In this document: one piece after another, positions 8,468 through 16,829 of the stretch
Layout of the letters: each line of letters starts with the position of its first letter
Position numbering within the stretch: the stretch's first letter is position 1
DNA from: Anabaena sp. FACHB-1237
GTDB taxonomy: Bacteria; Cyanobacteriota; Cyanobacteriia; Cyanobacteriales; Nostocaceae
Direction of reading: 5' to 3'
NCBI RefSeq assembly: GCF_014696225.1
Contig: NZ_JACJPV010000039.1
Location: forward strand, 1-34,736
Length of the DNA: 34,736 nt
The notes under the pieces: generated by a model
Told to the model about the DNA's origin: nothing
The model's database searches: none
What the model saw: only the letters and a program-made list of their open reading frames with translations
Translations under genes and position numbers: made by a program

Positions 8468-8538
8468 CTGTCAGTCATCAGCCTTCAGAATAAAGAATTT
8501 TCTACTCGATCCCTGCTCCTCCAGACCTATAAAAAAGA

Positions 8539-8566
8539 GTAGAGACACTCACAAGAGCATCTCTAC
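8539..8566. terminator. GTAGAGA hairpin behind the 343-codon gene
   Basis: GTAGAGA (8539-8545) pairs with TCTCTAC (8560-8566) around a 14-base loop, 72 bp after the stop codon. Hairpins of the GTAGAGAC...GTCTCTAC type are widespread cyanobacterial repeats and often sit behind genes. There is no U-tract, so a terminator role is uncertain. Confidence 0.4.
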
Positions 8567-8932
8567 ATCCCCAGTAGGGACAGGGGATTAGGGGATTAGG
8601 TTTTTGGGTATGTTCCATTTATAGCAAATAAAATTTTATTTGGCAATATCTGAGGAAATATTTTTTTACTGCTGTAACTTAAAATTATTAAATCCGTTAT
8701 ATAAAACTACTCAATTCTACTTTAAGATAAGACTTGTTTAGTTTTTTCCTGATCATACTCTTAGAGGATATTTAAAAATTTGAAAAGGGTGTAAAAAAGC
8801 TCTCTCAGTATAAGGTGTGAACATATAATAACGTAAGTTGCTAGTTACAAATAATTAGGTTTATTCCTGGACTAGATCCTTCTTACTACCCTTAGAAACC
8901 CGGGAAATCAATCCAATTCTTCCAGGTTAATG

Positions 8933-8971
8933 TGTGATCTACGTCAGTTATGATATGTGATTACTGTCACT
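8933..8971 (+). promoter_or_regulatory. Two CRP-like binding sites upstream of the kinase gene
   Basis: TGTGATCTACGTCAGT (8933-8948) and TGTGATTACTGTCACT (8956-8971) both fit the CRP half-site pattern TGTGA-N6-TCACA, with 3/5 and 4/5 matches in the right half. The centres are 23 bp apart, so they would lie on nearly the same helix face. Cyanobacterial cAMP receptor proteins (SyCRP1 family) use this motif. The sites lie about 180 bp upstream of the kinase ATG. Confidence 0.45.
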
Positions 8972-9142
8972 TTCGTATCCAGATAGACATCATCATGGCA
9001 CTGATGACAAAATCTATATATCCTGAGAATAAGTTACATTTGTCGAAAACTATTGTCATAATTAGGATGGTACTTATCACCAAGTTCATCATTTCTTGAT
9101 CATCTGTTTATTGAAAATTTAAGATACAATTACAAAATCCCT

Positions 9143-10798
9143 ATGTTAGCAGGTAAAATTTTACAAAATGGCAAATATACAATCATCCAGGAGATAGGAG
9201 AGGGTGGATTTGGTGTTACTTTTAAGGCTATTCATCACTACTTAAATCATGAAGTAGTTATGAAAACTATTAACGAAAGATTACGTCAACATCCTGATTT
9301 TCCTAAGTTTCAACGTCAATTCCAAGATGAGGCCAGACGGTTAGCTACTTGTGTTCATCCTCATATTGTTAGGGTAAGTGACTATTTTGAGGAAGATGGC
9401 TTACCTTATATGGTGATGGAGTATATTCCTGGGGAAACTCTCCACTCTGCTTATATTCTGCCAGGAATACCTTTACCAGAGTCTACGGCTATTCATTATA
9501 TCTGTCAAATTGGTGCTGCTTTAGAGGTTGTTCATAGTCAAGGGTTGTTACACCGGGATATTAAGCCTGATAATATTATTCTCCGTCAGGGAACTCAGAA
9601 TGTAGTATTAATTGATTTTGGTATTGCTAGGGAGTTTAATAATGGTGCTAAACAAACTCATACTGGTTTAGTTAGTGAAGGGTATTCACCTATTGAACAG
9701 TATTTAACTCAAGCTCCACGTACAGCAGCAACGGATGTTTATGGTTTAGCAGCTACCTTATATGCTTTGTTGACAGCAGAAATTCCTGTTTCAGCATTAT
9801 TGCGCGATCGCCAACCTATGCCTGAACCAATAAAGCTACAACCTCATTTAAGTATGGCAGTAAATCAGGCTGTGATGCTAGGAATGGCTTTAGAACCTCA
9901 GTTGCGTCCAGGAAGTGTGAAAGAATGGTTACAACTTTTACCTAAAACTGGTGTAAGTATTACAGATGCTAAGATTGCTACTCAAGCTGTACCAACGATT
10001 AATTTATCTGATCATTTATCTGGTAATTTATCAGGAAGACAATCAAAAAATTCTGAGTCATCTGTAAAAGAGAAAGTAGATAAAAACGTGGGAAATTCCC
10101 AGATGTTTATTGGTTTGGGTATGGCTTTATTGGCATCTGTAGTAGGTTTGAATATGATTAAGATGTTCAATCAACCTGAATTAAATTCTAGTCCCAACTC
10201 CAGTTTTCCCACACCTATTTATCCATCTCCTACTGTATCTCCCACTGAAGAAAATTCTACTACTATAAATAATAAAAATGAGACAAATTCTAGAGATTCA
10301 GAATCTTCAATAAGAGATACATCTAATGATAGAAAATCACGACGCAGAAGAAATCGTATTACTCCAAGTCCCAGTTATACTACTAATAATAATGGTGAAG
10401 AAAAATCACCAAACAATGATTATAACTTTATTCCAGAATCTAAACCTGAACCAAAAATTTCTGCTTCTCCTACATTTACTGAATCTCCAAAATATCCAAA
10501 ATCTAAAATATCTACGCCGGAAGTTAGTTCTTCTCCAGCTTTAAATGATAGGTTACGTGATGCTAGTGATGGCGAGGAATCTCAAAAAGTTATTTCTGCT
10601 CCATCAGCAGAAAATAATAAACAAACTCCCAATGAGGTTGTACCTAAATCTACACAAACAGACAGTCCAGGAAGTTCAGGAGTTGTAGTACCAACAATCG
10701 AAACAAAACCGAACATACCTGAGAAAAAAGTACCCGAAATTCAACCACAAAATGATAGTAAGTCTTTGGATAAATTACCGATTCAAGATAATAATTAG
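9143..10798 (+). CDS. Hanks-type serine/threonine protein kinase, membrane-anchored
   Basis: The N-terminal 265 residues are a complete protein kinase domain. The glycine loop is GEGGFG (19-24), the ATP-binding Lys is Lys41 in VVMKTI, the catalytic loop HRDIKPDN runs from 137 with Asp139, and the metal-binding motif DFG is at 158-160. The activation segment ends GYSPIEQY. A hydrophobic segment near 320-338 ([18 protein letters not shown]) is the only membrane helix. Beyond it lies an extracytoplasmic region of more than 200 residues rich in Ser, Pro, Asn and Lys, with no recognisable sensor domain. The layout is like bacterial PknB/Spk kinases, but with a low-complexity rather than PASTA exterior. 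The substrate is unknown. It is monocistronic, with CRP-like sites in its leader. Confidence 0.93.
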   Translation: MLAGKILQNGKYTIIQEIGEGGFGVTFKAIHHYLNHEVVMKTINERLRQHPDFPKFQRQFQDEARRLATCVHPHIVRVSDYFEEDGLPYMVMEYIPGETLHSAYILPGIPLPESTAIHYICQIGAALEVVHSQGLLHRDIKPDNIILRQGTQNVVLIDFGIAREFNNGAKQTHTGLVSEGYSPIEQYLTQAPRTAATDVYGLAATLYALLTAEIPVSALLRDRQPMPEPIKLQPHLSMAVNQAVMLGMALEPQLRPGSVKEWLQLLPKTGVSITDAKIATQAVPTINLSDHLSGNLSGRQSKNSESSVKEKVDKNVGNSQMFIGLGMALLASVVGLNMIKMFNQPELNSSPNSSFPTPIYPSPTVSPTEENSTTINNKNETNSRDSESSIRDTSNDRKSRRRRNRITPSPSYTTNNNGEEKSPNNDYNFIPESKPEPKISASPTFTESPKYPKSKISTPEVSSSPALNDRLRDASDGEESQKVISAPSAENNKQTPNEVVPKSTQTDSPGSSGVVVPTIETKPNIPEKKVPEIQPQNDSKSLDKLPIQDNN

Positions 10799-10911
10799 AA
10801 CTGTATAGATTGATCAATTTAGTGAGGAAATTAATTGATCAATGAATTTATTGCTGTATGGGTGATTTGTAATAGAATATAGTTATTTACTCAATTGTTG
10901 ACTGCTATACA

Positions 10912-10965
10912 GGTTTAGTAGTGCTAAACCCCTACTGACTGGTGTAGGGTTTTAGCAGTGCTAAA
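10912..10965. repeat. Inverted repeat built from TTTAGCA-TGCTAAA palindromes
   Basis: GGTTTAGTAGTGCTAAACC (10912-10930) and TTTAGCAGTGCTAAA (10951-10965) are each palindromic and together form a larger imperfect stem around TGACTG. A relative, GTTTAGCACTGCTAAAC, is at 23651-23667. This one lies about 115 bp behind the kinase gene and 120 bp before pdhB. Confidence 0.65.
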
Positions 10966-11084
10966 GCCCTAATGATGCCGTTTTCTGATATTCTGGTCAA
11001 GAGTGCGATCGCTGACGGTATTCGGGTCAATAGCACGATAAAATTCTCAAACAATAAAAACAATAAATTGTAATAAAGGTCTAA

Positions 11085-12068
11085 ATGGCAGAAACATTAT
11101 TTTTCAACGCCCTGCGTGAAGCTATTGATGAAGAAATGGCGCGAGATGCTAGTGTATTCGTACTTGGGGAAGATGTGGGACATTACGGCGGTTCTTATAA
11201 AGTTACCAAAGACTTATGCAAAAAATATGGTGATCTGCGGGTTTTAGATACGCCTATTGCCGAAAATAGCTTTACTGGCATTGCAGTGGGCGCAGCAATG
11301 ACGGGTTTAAGACCGATCATTGAAGGTATGAATATGGGTTTTTTGCTGTTAGCTTTTAACCAAATCTCTAATAATGCGGGAATGCTACGTTACACTTCTG
11401 GTGGTAATTTTACTATTCCTATGGTTATTCGTGGTCCTGGTGGCGTAGGTAGACAATTAGGTGCGGAACATTCCCAACGTTTAGAAGCCTATTTCCAAGC
11501 TGTTCCAGGGTTAAAAATTGTGGCTTGTTCTACTCCTTATAATGCTAAAGGTTTACTTAAATCTGCTATCCGTGATAATAATCCGGTTCTGTTTTTTGAA
11601 CACGTTTTGCTTTATAATTTAAAAGAAAATCTACCAGAAGAAGAATATCTATTACCTCTTGATAAGGCTGAAGTAGTTCGTAGTGGTAAAGATGTAACTA
11701 TTCTTACATATTCTCGTATGAGATATCACGTATTACAAGCGGTGAAAACCCTGGAAAAACAAGGATATGATCCAGAAGTAATTGACTTAATTTCTTTAAA
11801 ACCTTTGGATTTTGATACTATTGGGGCATCAATACGGAAAACTCACCGAGTGATAGTGGTAGAAGAGTGTATGCGAACTGGAGGTATTGGTGCAGAGTTA
11901 AGTGCGTCTATTAGCGATCGCTTGTTTGATGAATTGGATGCGCCTGTGTTAAGACTCTCTTCTCAGGATATACCCACACCTTATAATGGTAACTTAGAAA
12001 GGTTGACGATTGTACAACCTGAGCAAATTGTGGAAGCTGTACAGAAAATGATGGCTTTGCGGGTGTAG
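11085..12068 (+). CDS. pdhB: Pyruvate dehydrogenase E1 component, beta subunit
   Basis: Forms the alpha2beta2 E1 enzyme that decarboxylates pyruvate with thiamine diphosphate and passes the acetyl group to E2. Family features are [15 protein letters not shown], the conserved Glu60 in [13 protein letters not shown] that activates the thiamine ring, [15 protein letters not shown] and the C-terminal [12 protein letters not shown]. At 327 residues it has the length usual for cyanobacterial and plastid E1-beta. The alpha subunit gene is not in this window; cyanobacteria commonly keep the E1 genes apart. The ATG follows AAAGGTCTAA, a weak ribosome site. Confidence 0.95.
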   Translation: MAETLFFNALREAIDEEMARDASVFVLGEDVGHYGGSYKVTKDLCKKYGDLRVLDTPIAENSFTGIAVGAAMTGLRPIIEGMNMGFLLLAFNQISNNAGMLRYTSGGNFTIPMVIRGPGGVGRQLGAEHSQRLEAYFQAVPGLKIVACSTPYNAKGLLKSAIRDNNPVLFFEHVLLYNLKENLPEEEYLLPLDKAEVVRSGKDVTILTYSRMRYHVLQAVKTLEKQGYDPEVIDLISLKPLDFDTIGASIRKTHRVIVVEECMRTGGIGAELSASISDRLFDELDAPVLRLSSQDIPTPYNGNLERLTIVQPEQIVEAVQKMMALRV

Positions 12069-12108
12069 CTATTAGCTATTAGCTATTAGCTGTCAGCTAT
12101 CAGCTATC
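12066..12108. repeat. Short tandem repeat, AGCTATT/AGCTATC heptamers
   Basis: Directly after the pdhB stop, units of AGCTATT are followed by AGCTGTC and AGCTATC units. This is another STRR type; related GCTGATAGCTAAC sequence is at 3287-3308. Confidence 0.75.
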
Positions 12109-12191
12109 AAAATATGAATCTCTTTGAGGCTGAATACTGATGGCTAATACTTTTGAAAGCTGCAAAATAAAACTCAGTGTATGAAAAAATA

Positions 12192-13067
12192 TCAAGGAAC
12201 CTCCACTTTTTCTAAATCTACACCATGGGCTGGATCTAATTCTGGTAAATTCTTACCCAAAATTAGAACAGAAACCATCATTAATAAACTCGTCACCATA
12301 ATTACACTTATCACATTGGGATCATCAAAATTACTCGTACCTATTAATAAAGCAGCAGCAAAATTGCGTTGTGCAGTTCCCACTCCTAAAACCCTTTGAG
12401 TATCAACACCAGGACCACCCAATAAATAACCCACAGTAAAGGAGAAAATAATAAAAATAGCACAAACAAAAATCACACCAGTTTTCAATAAAATAAGAAT
12501 TTCATTGAAGTGAACTATCAACCGCACTCCTAAACCTAAAAGCAATCCAAAATTAGATATTTTGAAAGTAATTGTTTGGAGATTTAAAGCGATATCCTCA
12601 TATTTTGCCTTAATTAATAACCCAATTCCCAACGGTGTTATCATCAAAAATACTAAAGGTTTGGCAATATCCCAAGAATTAACTTCTACACCTTGTAAAA
12701 CTAATGGTAGTGCGATCGGCATATAAAAAACAGTGCCAAACATTAACATCATCATTAACCCTGTAGAAAAAGCTAAATTACCCTTAACTATTTGGGCAAG
12801 TTTAGGTAAAGCAGGCGGACCTGAAGCCAATGCCATAATGATCAAACCATCTTTCGCAGGTTCATTAACAGGTATTAATAGCAGCAGTAAATATACAAAA
12901 AATGGCACTAAAACAAAATTTGTCAGTAGCGATAAAAGAACCAAACGAATATTACGAAGAGGTTGCCAAATTTGTTGTACAGTTAACTTTAAACCTGTAC
13001 CAAACATAGTGGCAACAACAAAAGCCAGAAAGGCAATTTTGTCAAGAATGGGGATAATTTGGTGCAT
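12192..13067 (-). CDS. SBF-family (bile acid:sodium symporter-like) transporter
   Basis: A very hydrophobic protein with about nine to ten membrane helices. It carries SBF/BASS family traits: the N-terminal helix FVVATMFGTGLKL, LALASGPPALP-type loops (MALASGPPALPKLAQI) and GVGTAQRNFAAALLIG in the second half. Relatives are Na+-coupled importers of bile acids, sulfated steroids, pyruvate or other organic anions. The ATG at 13067 (MHQIIPIL) is chosen because the in-frame ATG at 13103 lies inside a perfect 28-bp palindromic repeat and adds a polar, non-family leader. It is last in the minus-strand series rhodanese, small peptide, FGE, sulfatase, SBF, 65 bp behind the sulfatase, so it may carry a sulfatase substrate or product. 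That role is inference. Confidence 0.85.
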   Translation of the reverse strand: MHQIIPILDKIAFLAFVVATMFGTGLKLTVQQIWQPLRNIRLVLLSLLTNFVLVPFFVYLLLLLIPVNEPAKDGLIIMALASGPPALPKLAQIVKGNLAFSTGLMMMLMFGTVFYMPIALPLVLQGVEVNSWDIAKPLVFLMITPLGIGLLIKAKYEDIALNLQTITFKISNFGLLLGLGVRLIVHFNEILILLKTGVIFVCAIFIIFSFTVGYLLGGPGVDTQRVLGVGTAQRNFAAALLIGTSNFDDPNVISVIMVTSLLMMVSVLILGKNLPELDPAHGVDLEKVEVP

Positions 13068-13088
13068 AAATTTTTTATTTTGCGTAAA

Positions 13089-13116
13089 GTAGGGGTAATT
13101 CATGAATTACCCCTAC
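13089..13116. repeat. 28-bp perfect palindrome GTAGGGGTAATTCA
   Basis: GTAGGGGTAATTCA is followed at once by its reverse complement. A sister at 27079-27106 reads GTAGGGACAATTCA with one terminal mismatch; the base pairs vary while the symmetry is kept. It lies in the 65-bp gap between the sulfatase and the SBF transporter. Confidence 0.85.
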
Positions 13117-13132
13117 ATTTTTTAATTCATTT

Positions 13133-15496
13133 TTAATTCAAATTCAAAGTAACCTTCTGTAAATTACCTGTGAAAGCAAACGGTACTTGATAAGTTTCCA
13201 CAATCGAAGTACCTGTATCTCGACCAACATCAAAAGTTTCATCCAAAGCCAAACGATAGGGTATAGTTTTGGCAATTCGACCCTCAGCTACCGGTTGATA
13301 ATTAATAAATAACTTGCCAATTCCTCCTGCACCAACTTCACCACCGTCATAATCAAAATTAAATTTAATTGTTGATTTACCTGGGGCTAATTTTTCAGGA
13401 GATTGAATAATGTAACGTTCAGCATTTACAAAGTTGTAAACATAAGTTGGTTTACTATCTTCTAGGAAAAATCCCCAACCCGCAAAACGTCCACCTTGAG
13501 TTAATAAAACACCCTCCGCACCACTTTCTGGAATTTCTACATCAGCAGTAATGCTAAAGGATCTATTTTTTAAACTTGGGGCGCTACCTTCAGGAATGCT
13601 CACTCCTGTAGAATAGTAGGTAAAAGTTGTACGTCCTGCGGCGGGAGAAGGACGATCTTGCACGTCAAATCTTTCAGAAACGCGGTCATCTAATGGTAAA
13701 ACGTTATATTTGCGTGCTTCTGATAAAAACAGTTTTTGGAGTTTTTCCAGTTTTTCTGGATTTTTAGCCGCCAGATTATTAGCTTCGCTGAAATCTTCTT
13801 CAATATTATATAGTTCCCAAGGATCTTTCTCAAAGTCAGCATTAATTGTACCCTGCCAAGGTAATCGAGGATGACGGGCCGCAGCTATCCATCCATTATC
13901 ATAAATAGCCCTGTTACCAAACATCTCAAAATACTGAGTTTCATGTTTAGAGGCAGCTTTAGGAGCATCAAAGGTGTAAACTAGACTAGTACCTTCGAGT
14001 TTCTGCTGTTGTACCCCATTAACTTGAGTCGGTGCTGTAATTCCTGCTGCTTCAAAAATAGTTGGTGCAATGTCAATGACATGATGGAATTGGCTACGGA
14101 GTCCGCCTTGATCCTTAATGCGATCGCCATAAGCAATAATTAAGGGGTTACGAGTGCCACCAAAATGAGAAGCGATTTGTTTAGTCCATTGGAAGGGGGT
14201 AGTACCTGCCCAAGCCCAAGCTGCATGATAATGATTAAAGGTTTTGGGACTACCTAAGTCATTCAAAGAAGCTAGAAGTTGTTCTCGGCTTTCGGGTACT
14301 TTATTGAAAACTTTTAATTCATTAACGCTACCTGATAAACCACCTTCAGCACTAGCACCATTATCACCAACAATGTAGAAAATTAAGGTGTTGTCCAATT
14401 CACCGATTTGGTCAATGGCATCAATTAATCTTCCCACTTCATGGTCGGTATGTGCTAAAAATCCCGCAAATACTTCCATTTCATGGGCATAGATTTTTTG
14501 ATCATCTGGAGATAATGAATCCCATGCCGGCAATTCTTTGGGACGGGGTGTAAGTTGGGCATTAGCGGGAATTACACCTAGTTGTTTCTGACGGGCAAAG
14601 GTTTCCTCTCGTAATTTATCCCAGCCTTGATCAAACTTGCCTTGATACTTGTCTATCCAGGCTTTAGGGGCGTGATGAGGTGCATGGGTAGCACCGGTAG
14701 CCAAATAAGTGAAGAAAGGCTGATCGGGGGCTATAGACTGTTGAGAATGAATCCAGCTAATAGCATGATCTACTAAATCTGGAGTCAAATGGTAATCAGG
14801 GTTATTATTTGGTGGTGCAACCCGCTTAGTATTTTCCACTAAAGCCGGACTCCATTGGTTAGTATCACCACCCAAAAAACCGTAAAAATACTCAAATCCT
14901 AACCATGTTGGCCAGCGATCGAAAGGTCCAGCTACACTGGTTTCATAATCCGGTGTATTGTGCCATTTACCAAAAGCTGCGGTGTTATAACCATTCTGCC
15001 GTAATACTTCCGCTACAGTAGTAGCGCTCTTAGGTAAGATAGTCGTGTAACCAGGAAAACCAGATGCTAACTCTGCAACTACACCTGTACCCACTGAATG
15101 ATGATTACGTCCAGTTAATAAAGCAGCGCGTGTAGGAGAACAAAGGGCTGTAGTATGGAATTGGTTATAACGTAATCCTTTTTCAGCTAAACGAGTTAAA
15201 TTCGGTGTATCTACAGGTCCACCAAAGGTACTCGCTTGCCCAAAACCCACATCATCCAATAATACTAATAATACATTGGGGGCTTTTTCCGGGGCTTTAA
15301 TTGGTGCGGGAAAATCCGGTATTGACTCTTTGTAAGTAATACCGATTTTACCTTGGAAAGATGGTGGATTAATTGGTAATACTTTTCCTCTATCTGCTAA
15401 GGCTGGGCTAGTAGTGATTAGGAAAATGATGGAAAGAGATATAGCGATAACGAAGCGCTGCCGCAAGCGGATTGCTCGCACAATTAAATTTAACAT
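13133..15496 (-). CDS. Secreted arylsulfatase-type sulfatase
   Basis: Hydrolyses sulfate esters in the periplasm or outside the cell. Residues 1-35 form a signal peptide (basic start, hydrophobic stretch, cleavage near PALA-DRG). The metal-binding LLDDVGFG (Asp81-Asp82) precedes the sulfatase signature [12 protein letters not shown]. In it Cys119 fits C-x-P-x-R and would be oxidised to formylglycine, the catalytic residue. The core extends to about residue 560. The remaining ~200 residues are a beta-rich C-terminal domain seen in large (about 780-residue) arylsulfatases. The ATG at 15496 is preferred over a GTG four codons earlier that lies in a CTCACGCGGAG repeat. It starts 55 bp behind the FGE gene, which supplies the activating oxidation. 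The natural substrate cannot be told from sequence. Confidence 0.93.
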   Translation of the reverse strand: MLNLIVRAIRLRQRFVIAISLSIIFLITTSPALADRGKVLPINPPSFQGKIGITYKESIPDFPAPIKAPEKAPNVLLVLLDDVGFGQASTFGGPVDTPNLTRLAEKGLRYNQFHTTALCSPTRAALLTGRNHHSVGTGVVAELASGFPGYTTILPKSATTVAEVLRQNGYNTAAFGKWHNTPDYETSVAGPFDRWPTWLGFEYFYGFLGGDTNQWSPALVENTKRVAPPNNNPDYHLTPDLVDHAISWIHSQQSIAPDQPFFTYLATGATHAPHHAPKAWIDKYQGKFDQGWDKLREETFARQKQLGVIPANAQLTPRPKELPAWDSLSPDDQKIYAHEMEVFAGFLAHTDHEVGRLIDAIDQIGELDNTLIFYIVGDNGASAEGGLSGSVNELKVFNKVPESREQLLASLNDLGSPKTFNHYHAAWAWAGTTPFQWTKQIASHFGGTRNPLIIAYGDRIKDQGGLRSQFHHVIDIAPTIFEAAGITAPTQVNGVQQQKLEGTSLVYTFDAPKAASKHETQYFEMFGNRAIYDNGWIAAARHPRLPWQGTINADFEKDPWELYNIEEDFSEANNLAAKNPEKLEKLQKLFLSEARKYNVLPLDDRVSERFDVQDRPSPAAGRTTFTYYSTGVSIPEGSAPSLKNRSFSITADVEIPESGAEGVLLTQGGRFAGWGFFLEDSKPTYVYNFVNAERYIIQSPEKLAPGKSTIKFNFDYDGGEVGAGGIGKLFINYQPVAEGRIAKTIPYRLALDETFDVGRDTGTSIVETYQVPFAFTGNLQKVTLNLN

Positions 15497-15550
15497 ATTT
15501 TTTCTCACGCGGAGACCCAGAGGCTCACAGAGGAATTAAGAGAATGTTCT

Positions 15551-16546
15551 TTAATTCAGGTTTTTTACTAACCGAAAGCCGATATGGGTAGTTCCAGTAT
15601 CAGGAGATTGTGATTCTCGGGCGGCTGGACGATAACGGCTACAATAATTGGGCGCACATAGATAAGAACCTCCTTTAATTACATGAAGGGCAATCTCTGT
15701 CGCTTTTTTAGGGTCAAAACTTTTACCAGGACCTGTGGGGTTAACAGATCCCCGACTTATTTGAGAAGTCGGGGATCTATAATTGAACAAGTCGCTAGTC
15801 CATTCCCAAACGTTGCCCGTTATGTCATAAAGTCCATAACCATTGGCAGGAAATGAACCAACTGGGGCTATACCTATATAACCATCGGCTTTGGTGTTGA
15901 AAAAAGGGAAAATTCCCTGCCAAGTATTAGCTTTTTTGACTGAATACTGATTACCCCATGTATAAGTTGCACTATCTAAACCTCCACGAGCAGCATATTC
16001 CCACTGTGCTTCTGTAGGTAATGATTTTCCTGCCCATTGGGCGTAAGCTAGGGCATCTTGGTAGGCAATATGCACAACGGGGTAGTTTTCTTTACCTACA
16101 ATTGTGCTATCACTGCCAAAGGGATGCTGCCAATTAGCATCGGGTGTCCAATGCCACCAACTCAGAAGCTGAACTTGCTTAACTCCTGGTTTTGGCATTT
16201 GAAAAACTAGGGAACCTGGTAATCTTTCTTCATCTGATAAGTCGGGAAACTGTTCTTTTGATAAGGGGCATTGGGCAACTGTTACATATTTTGTGGCATT
16301 GATAAATTCAGTGAATTGGGCGTTTGTTACCTCATATTTATCAATGCAGAAGGAACTAACTGTAACATTTTCAGCCCCTCGCTCTTCCTCAAAACCAGAA
16401 TCATCTGCTCCCATTTTGAATGTGCCTCCAGAAATCATTACCATTCCTGGTGGACAAGTATTAAGGGTATCTGCTAATGCTAGTGAATTGGTAAATAGCG
16501 ATATCAGTGCAACTACTTGAATTAGTAGCAATATTAAAGACCGCAT
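15551..16546 (-). CDS. Formylglycine-generating enzyme (SUMF1/FGE), exported
   Basis: Converts the cysteine of CxPxR sulfatase motifs to formylglycine with oxygen and copper. A signal peptide (MRSLILLLIQVVALISLF, cleavage near LALA-DTL) predicts periplasmic or lumenal action. FGE-sulfatase domain traits run throughout: GGTFKMGADD, FCIDKYEVTNAQF, LPTEAQWEYAARGG, GNVWEWTSD. Both cysteines of the aerobic active site are present (Cys297 and Cys302 in GGSYLCAPNYCSRYR, the same spacing as Cys336/Cys341 of human SUMF1), so this is a true FGE and not merely a domain relative. Codons 257-267 (RSPTSQISRGS) are exactly a 33-bp palindromic repeat found elsewhere in the window. The sulfatase follows directly. 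Confidence 0.93.
   Translation of the reverse strand: MRSLILLLIQVVALISLFTNSLALADTLNTCPPGMVMISGGTFKMGADDSGFEEERGAENVTVSSFCIDKYEVTNAQFTEFINATKYVTVAQCPLSKEQFPDLSDEERLPGSLVFQMPKPGVKQVQLLSWWHWTPDANWQHPFGSDSTIVGKENYPVVHIAYQDALAYAQWAGKSLPTEAQWEYAARGGLDSATYTWGNQYSVKKANTWQGIFPFFNTKADGYIGIAPVGSFPANGYGLYDITGNVWEWTSDLFNYRSPTSQISRGSVNPTGPGKSFDPKKATEIALHVIKGGSYLCAPNYCSRYRPAARESQSPDTGTTHIGFRLVKNLN
15746..15778. repeat. 33-bp palindromic repeat, copy 3, inside the FGE coding sequence
   Basis: AGATCCCCGACTTAT, TTG, AGAAGTCGGGGATCT: 15-bp arms with one mismatch, 13 of them perfect. The unit spans codons 257-267 of the minus-strand FGE gene to the base, keeps the frame and encodes RSPTSQISRGS between DLFNY and VNPTGPG. 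Its sisters at 4861-4893 and 6739-6771 are intergenic. Confidence 0.9.
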
Positions 16547-16557
16547 TTTTCGTTGTA

Positions 16558-16734
16558 TTAAGCTCCTGATCGATGCCTTCGGCGAGCGTAGCTATCGCTT
16601 GTAGAATCATTGGGAGGTTGGTCTTTACTACTTCTACAACTGACCAAGTTATCCTGGTCGAGATTATTAGCAGCAAATCCATATACTGGACTAAAGATTA
16701 AAATTGCAGCAGTGATTAGTAAAATTACTTGCAT
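16558..16734 (-). CDS. Small exported peptide upstream of FGE (58 residues)
   Basis: The frame reads MQVILLITAAILIFSPVYGF, then AANNLDQDNLVSC and a polar, arginine-rich end. The first 20 residues are a good Sec signal peptide with likely cleavage near YGFA-ANN. The stop is 11 bp before the FGE start, on the same strand, as in an operon. The last ten codons (SYARRRHRSG) are encoded by a common cyanobacterial repeat (TTCGGCGAGCGTAGCTATCGC), so the original C-terminus may have been replaced. It could be a truncated gene or a chance frame; the signal peptide and spacing favour a real or recently broken gene. No family is recognised. Confidence 0.4.
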   Translation of the reverse strand: MQVILLITAAILIFSPVYGFAANNLDQDNLVSCRSSKDQPPNDSTSDSYARRRHRSGA

Positions 16735-16829
16735 AGCTCATGGATTTATTTTTCAAAAATTTGTGGAAAAGAGGCAGAAATTAACATAGATTATGAGTTC
16801 ATGTCAAAAGACCTTTAACTTGTCTTCTT

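Larger units (their letters stand above)
8468..9142. other. Long kinase leader and spacer
   Basis: 675 bp without a gene. It contains a hairpin repeat (8539-8566), a GGGGATTA tandem near 8585, a pair of CRP-like sites (8933-8948, 8956-8971) and A+T-rich sequence up to the kinase ATG. Confidence 0.6.

Noticed and set aside
8394..8591. 65-codon ORF at the end of the 343-codon gene
   Set aside because: It overlaps coding sequence in another frame and continues through a repeat hairpin; there is no ribosome site.
12733..13092. 119-codon plus-strand ORF opposite the SBF transporter
   Set aside because: It is the mirror of a hydrophobic membrane protein; codons and composition are those of an antisense shadow.
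16461..16682. 73-codon minus-strand ORF overlapping the FGE start
   Set aside because: The alternative frame at 16558-16734 has a signal peptide and ends neatly before FGE; the 73-codon frame overlaps FGE coding and has no family features.
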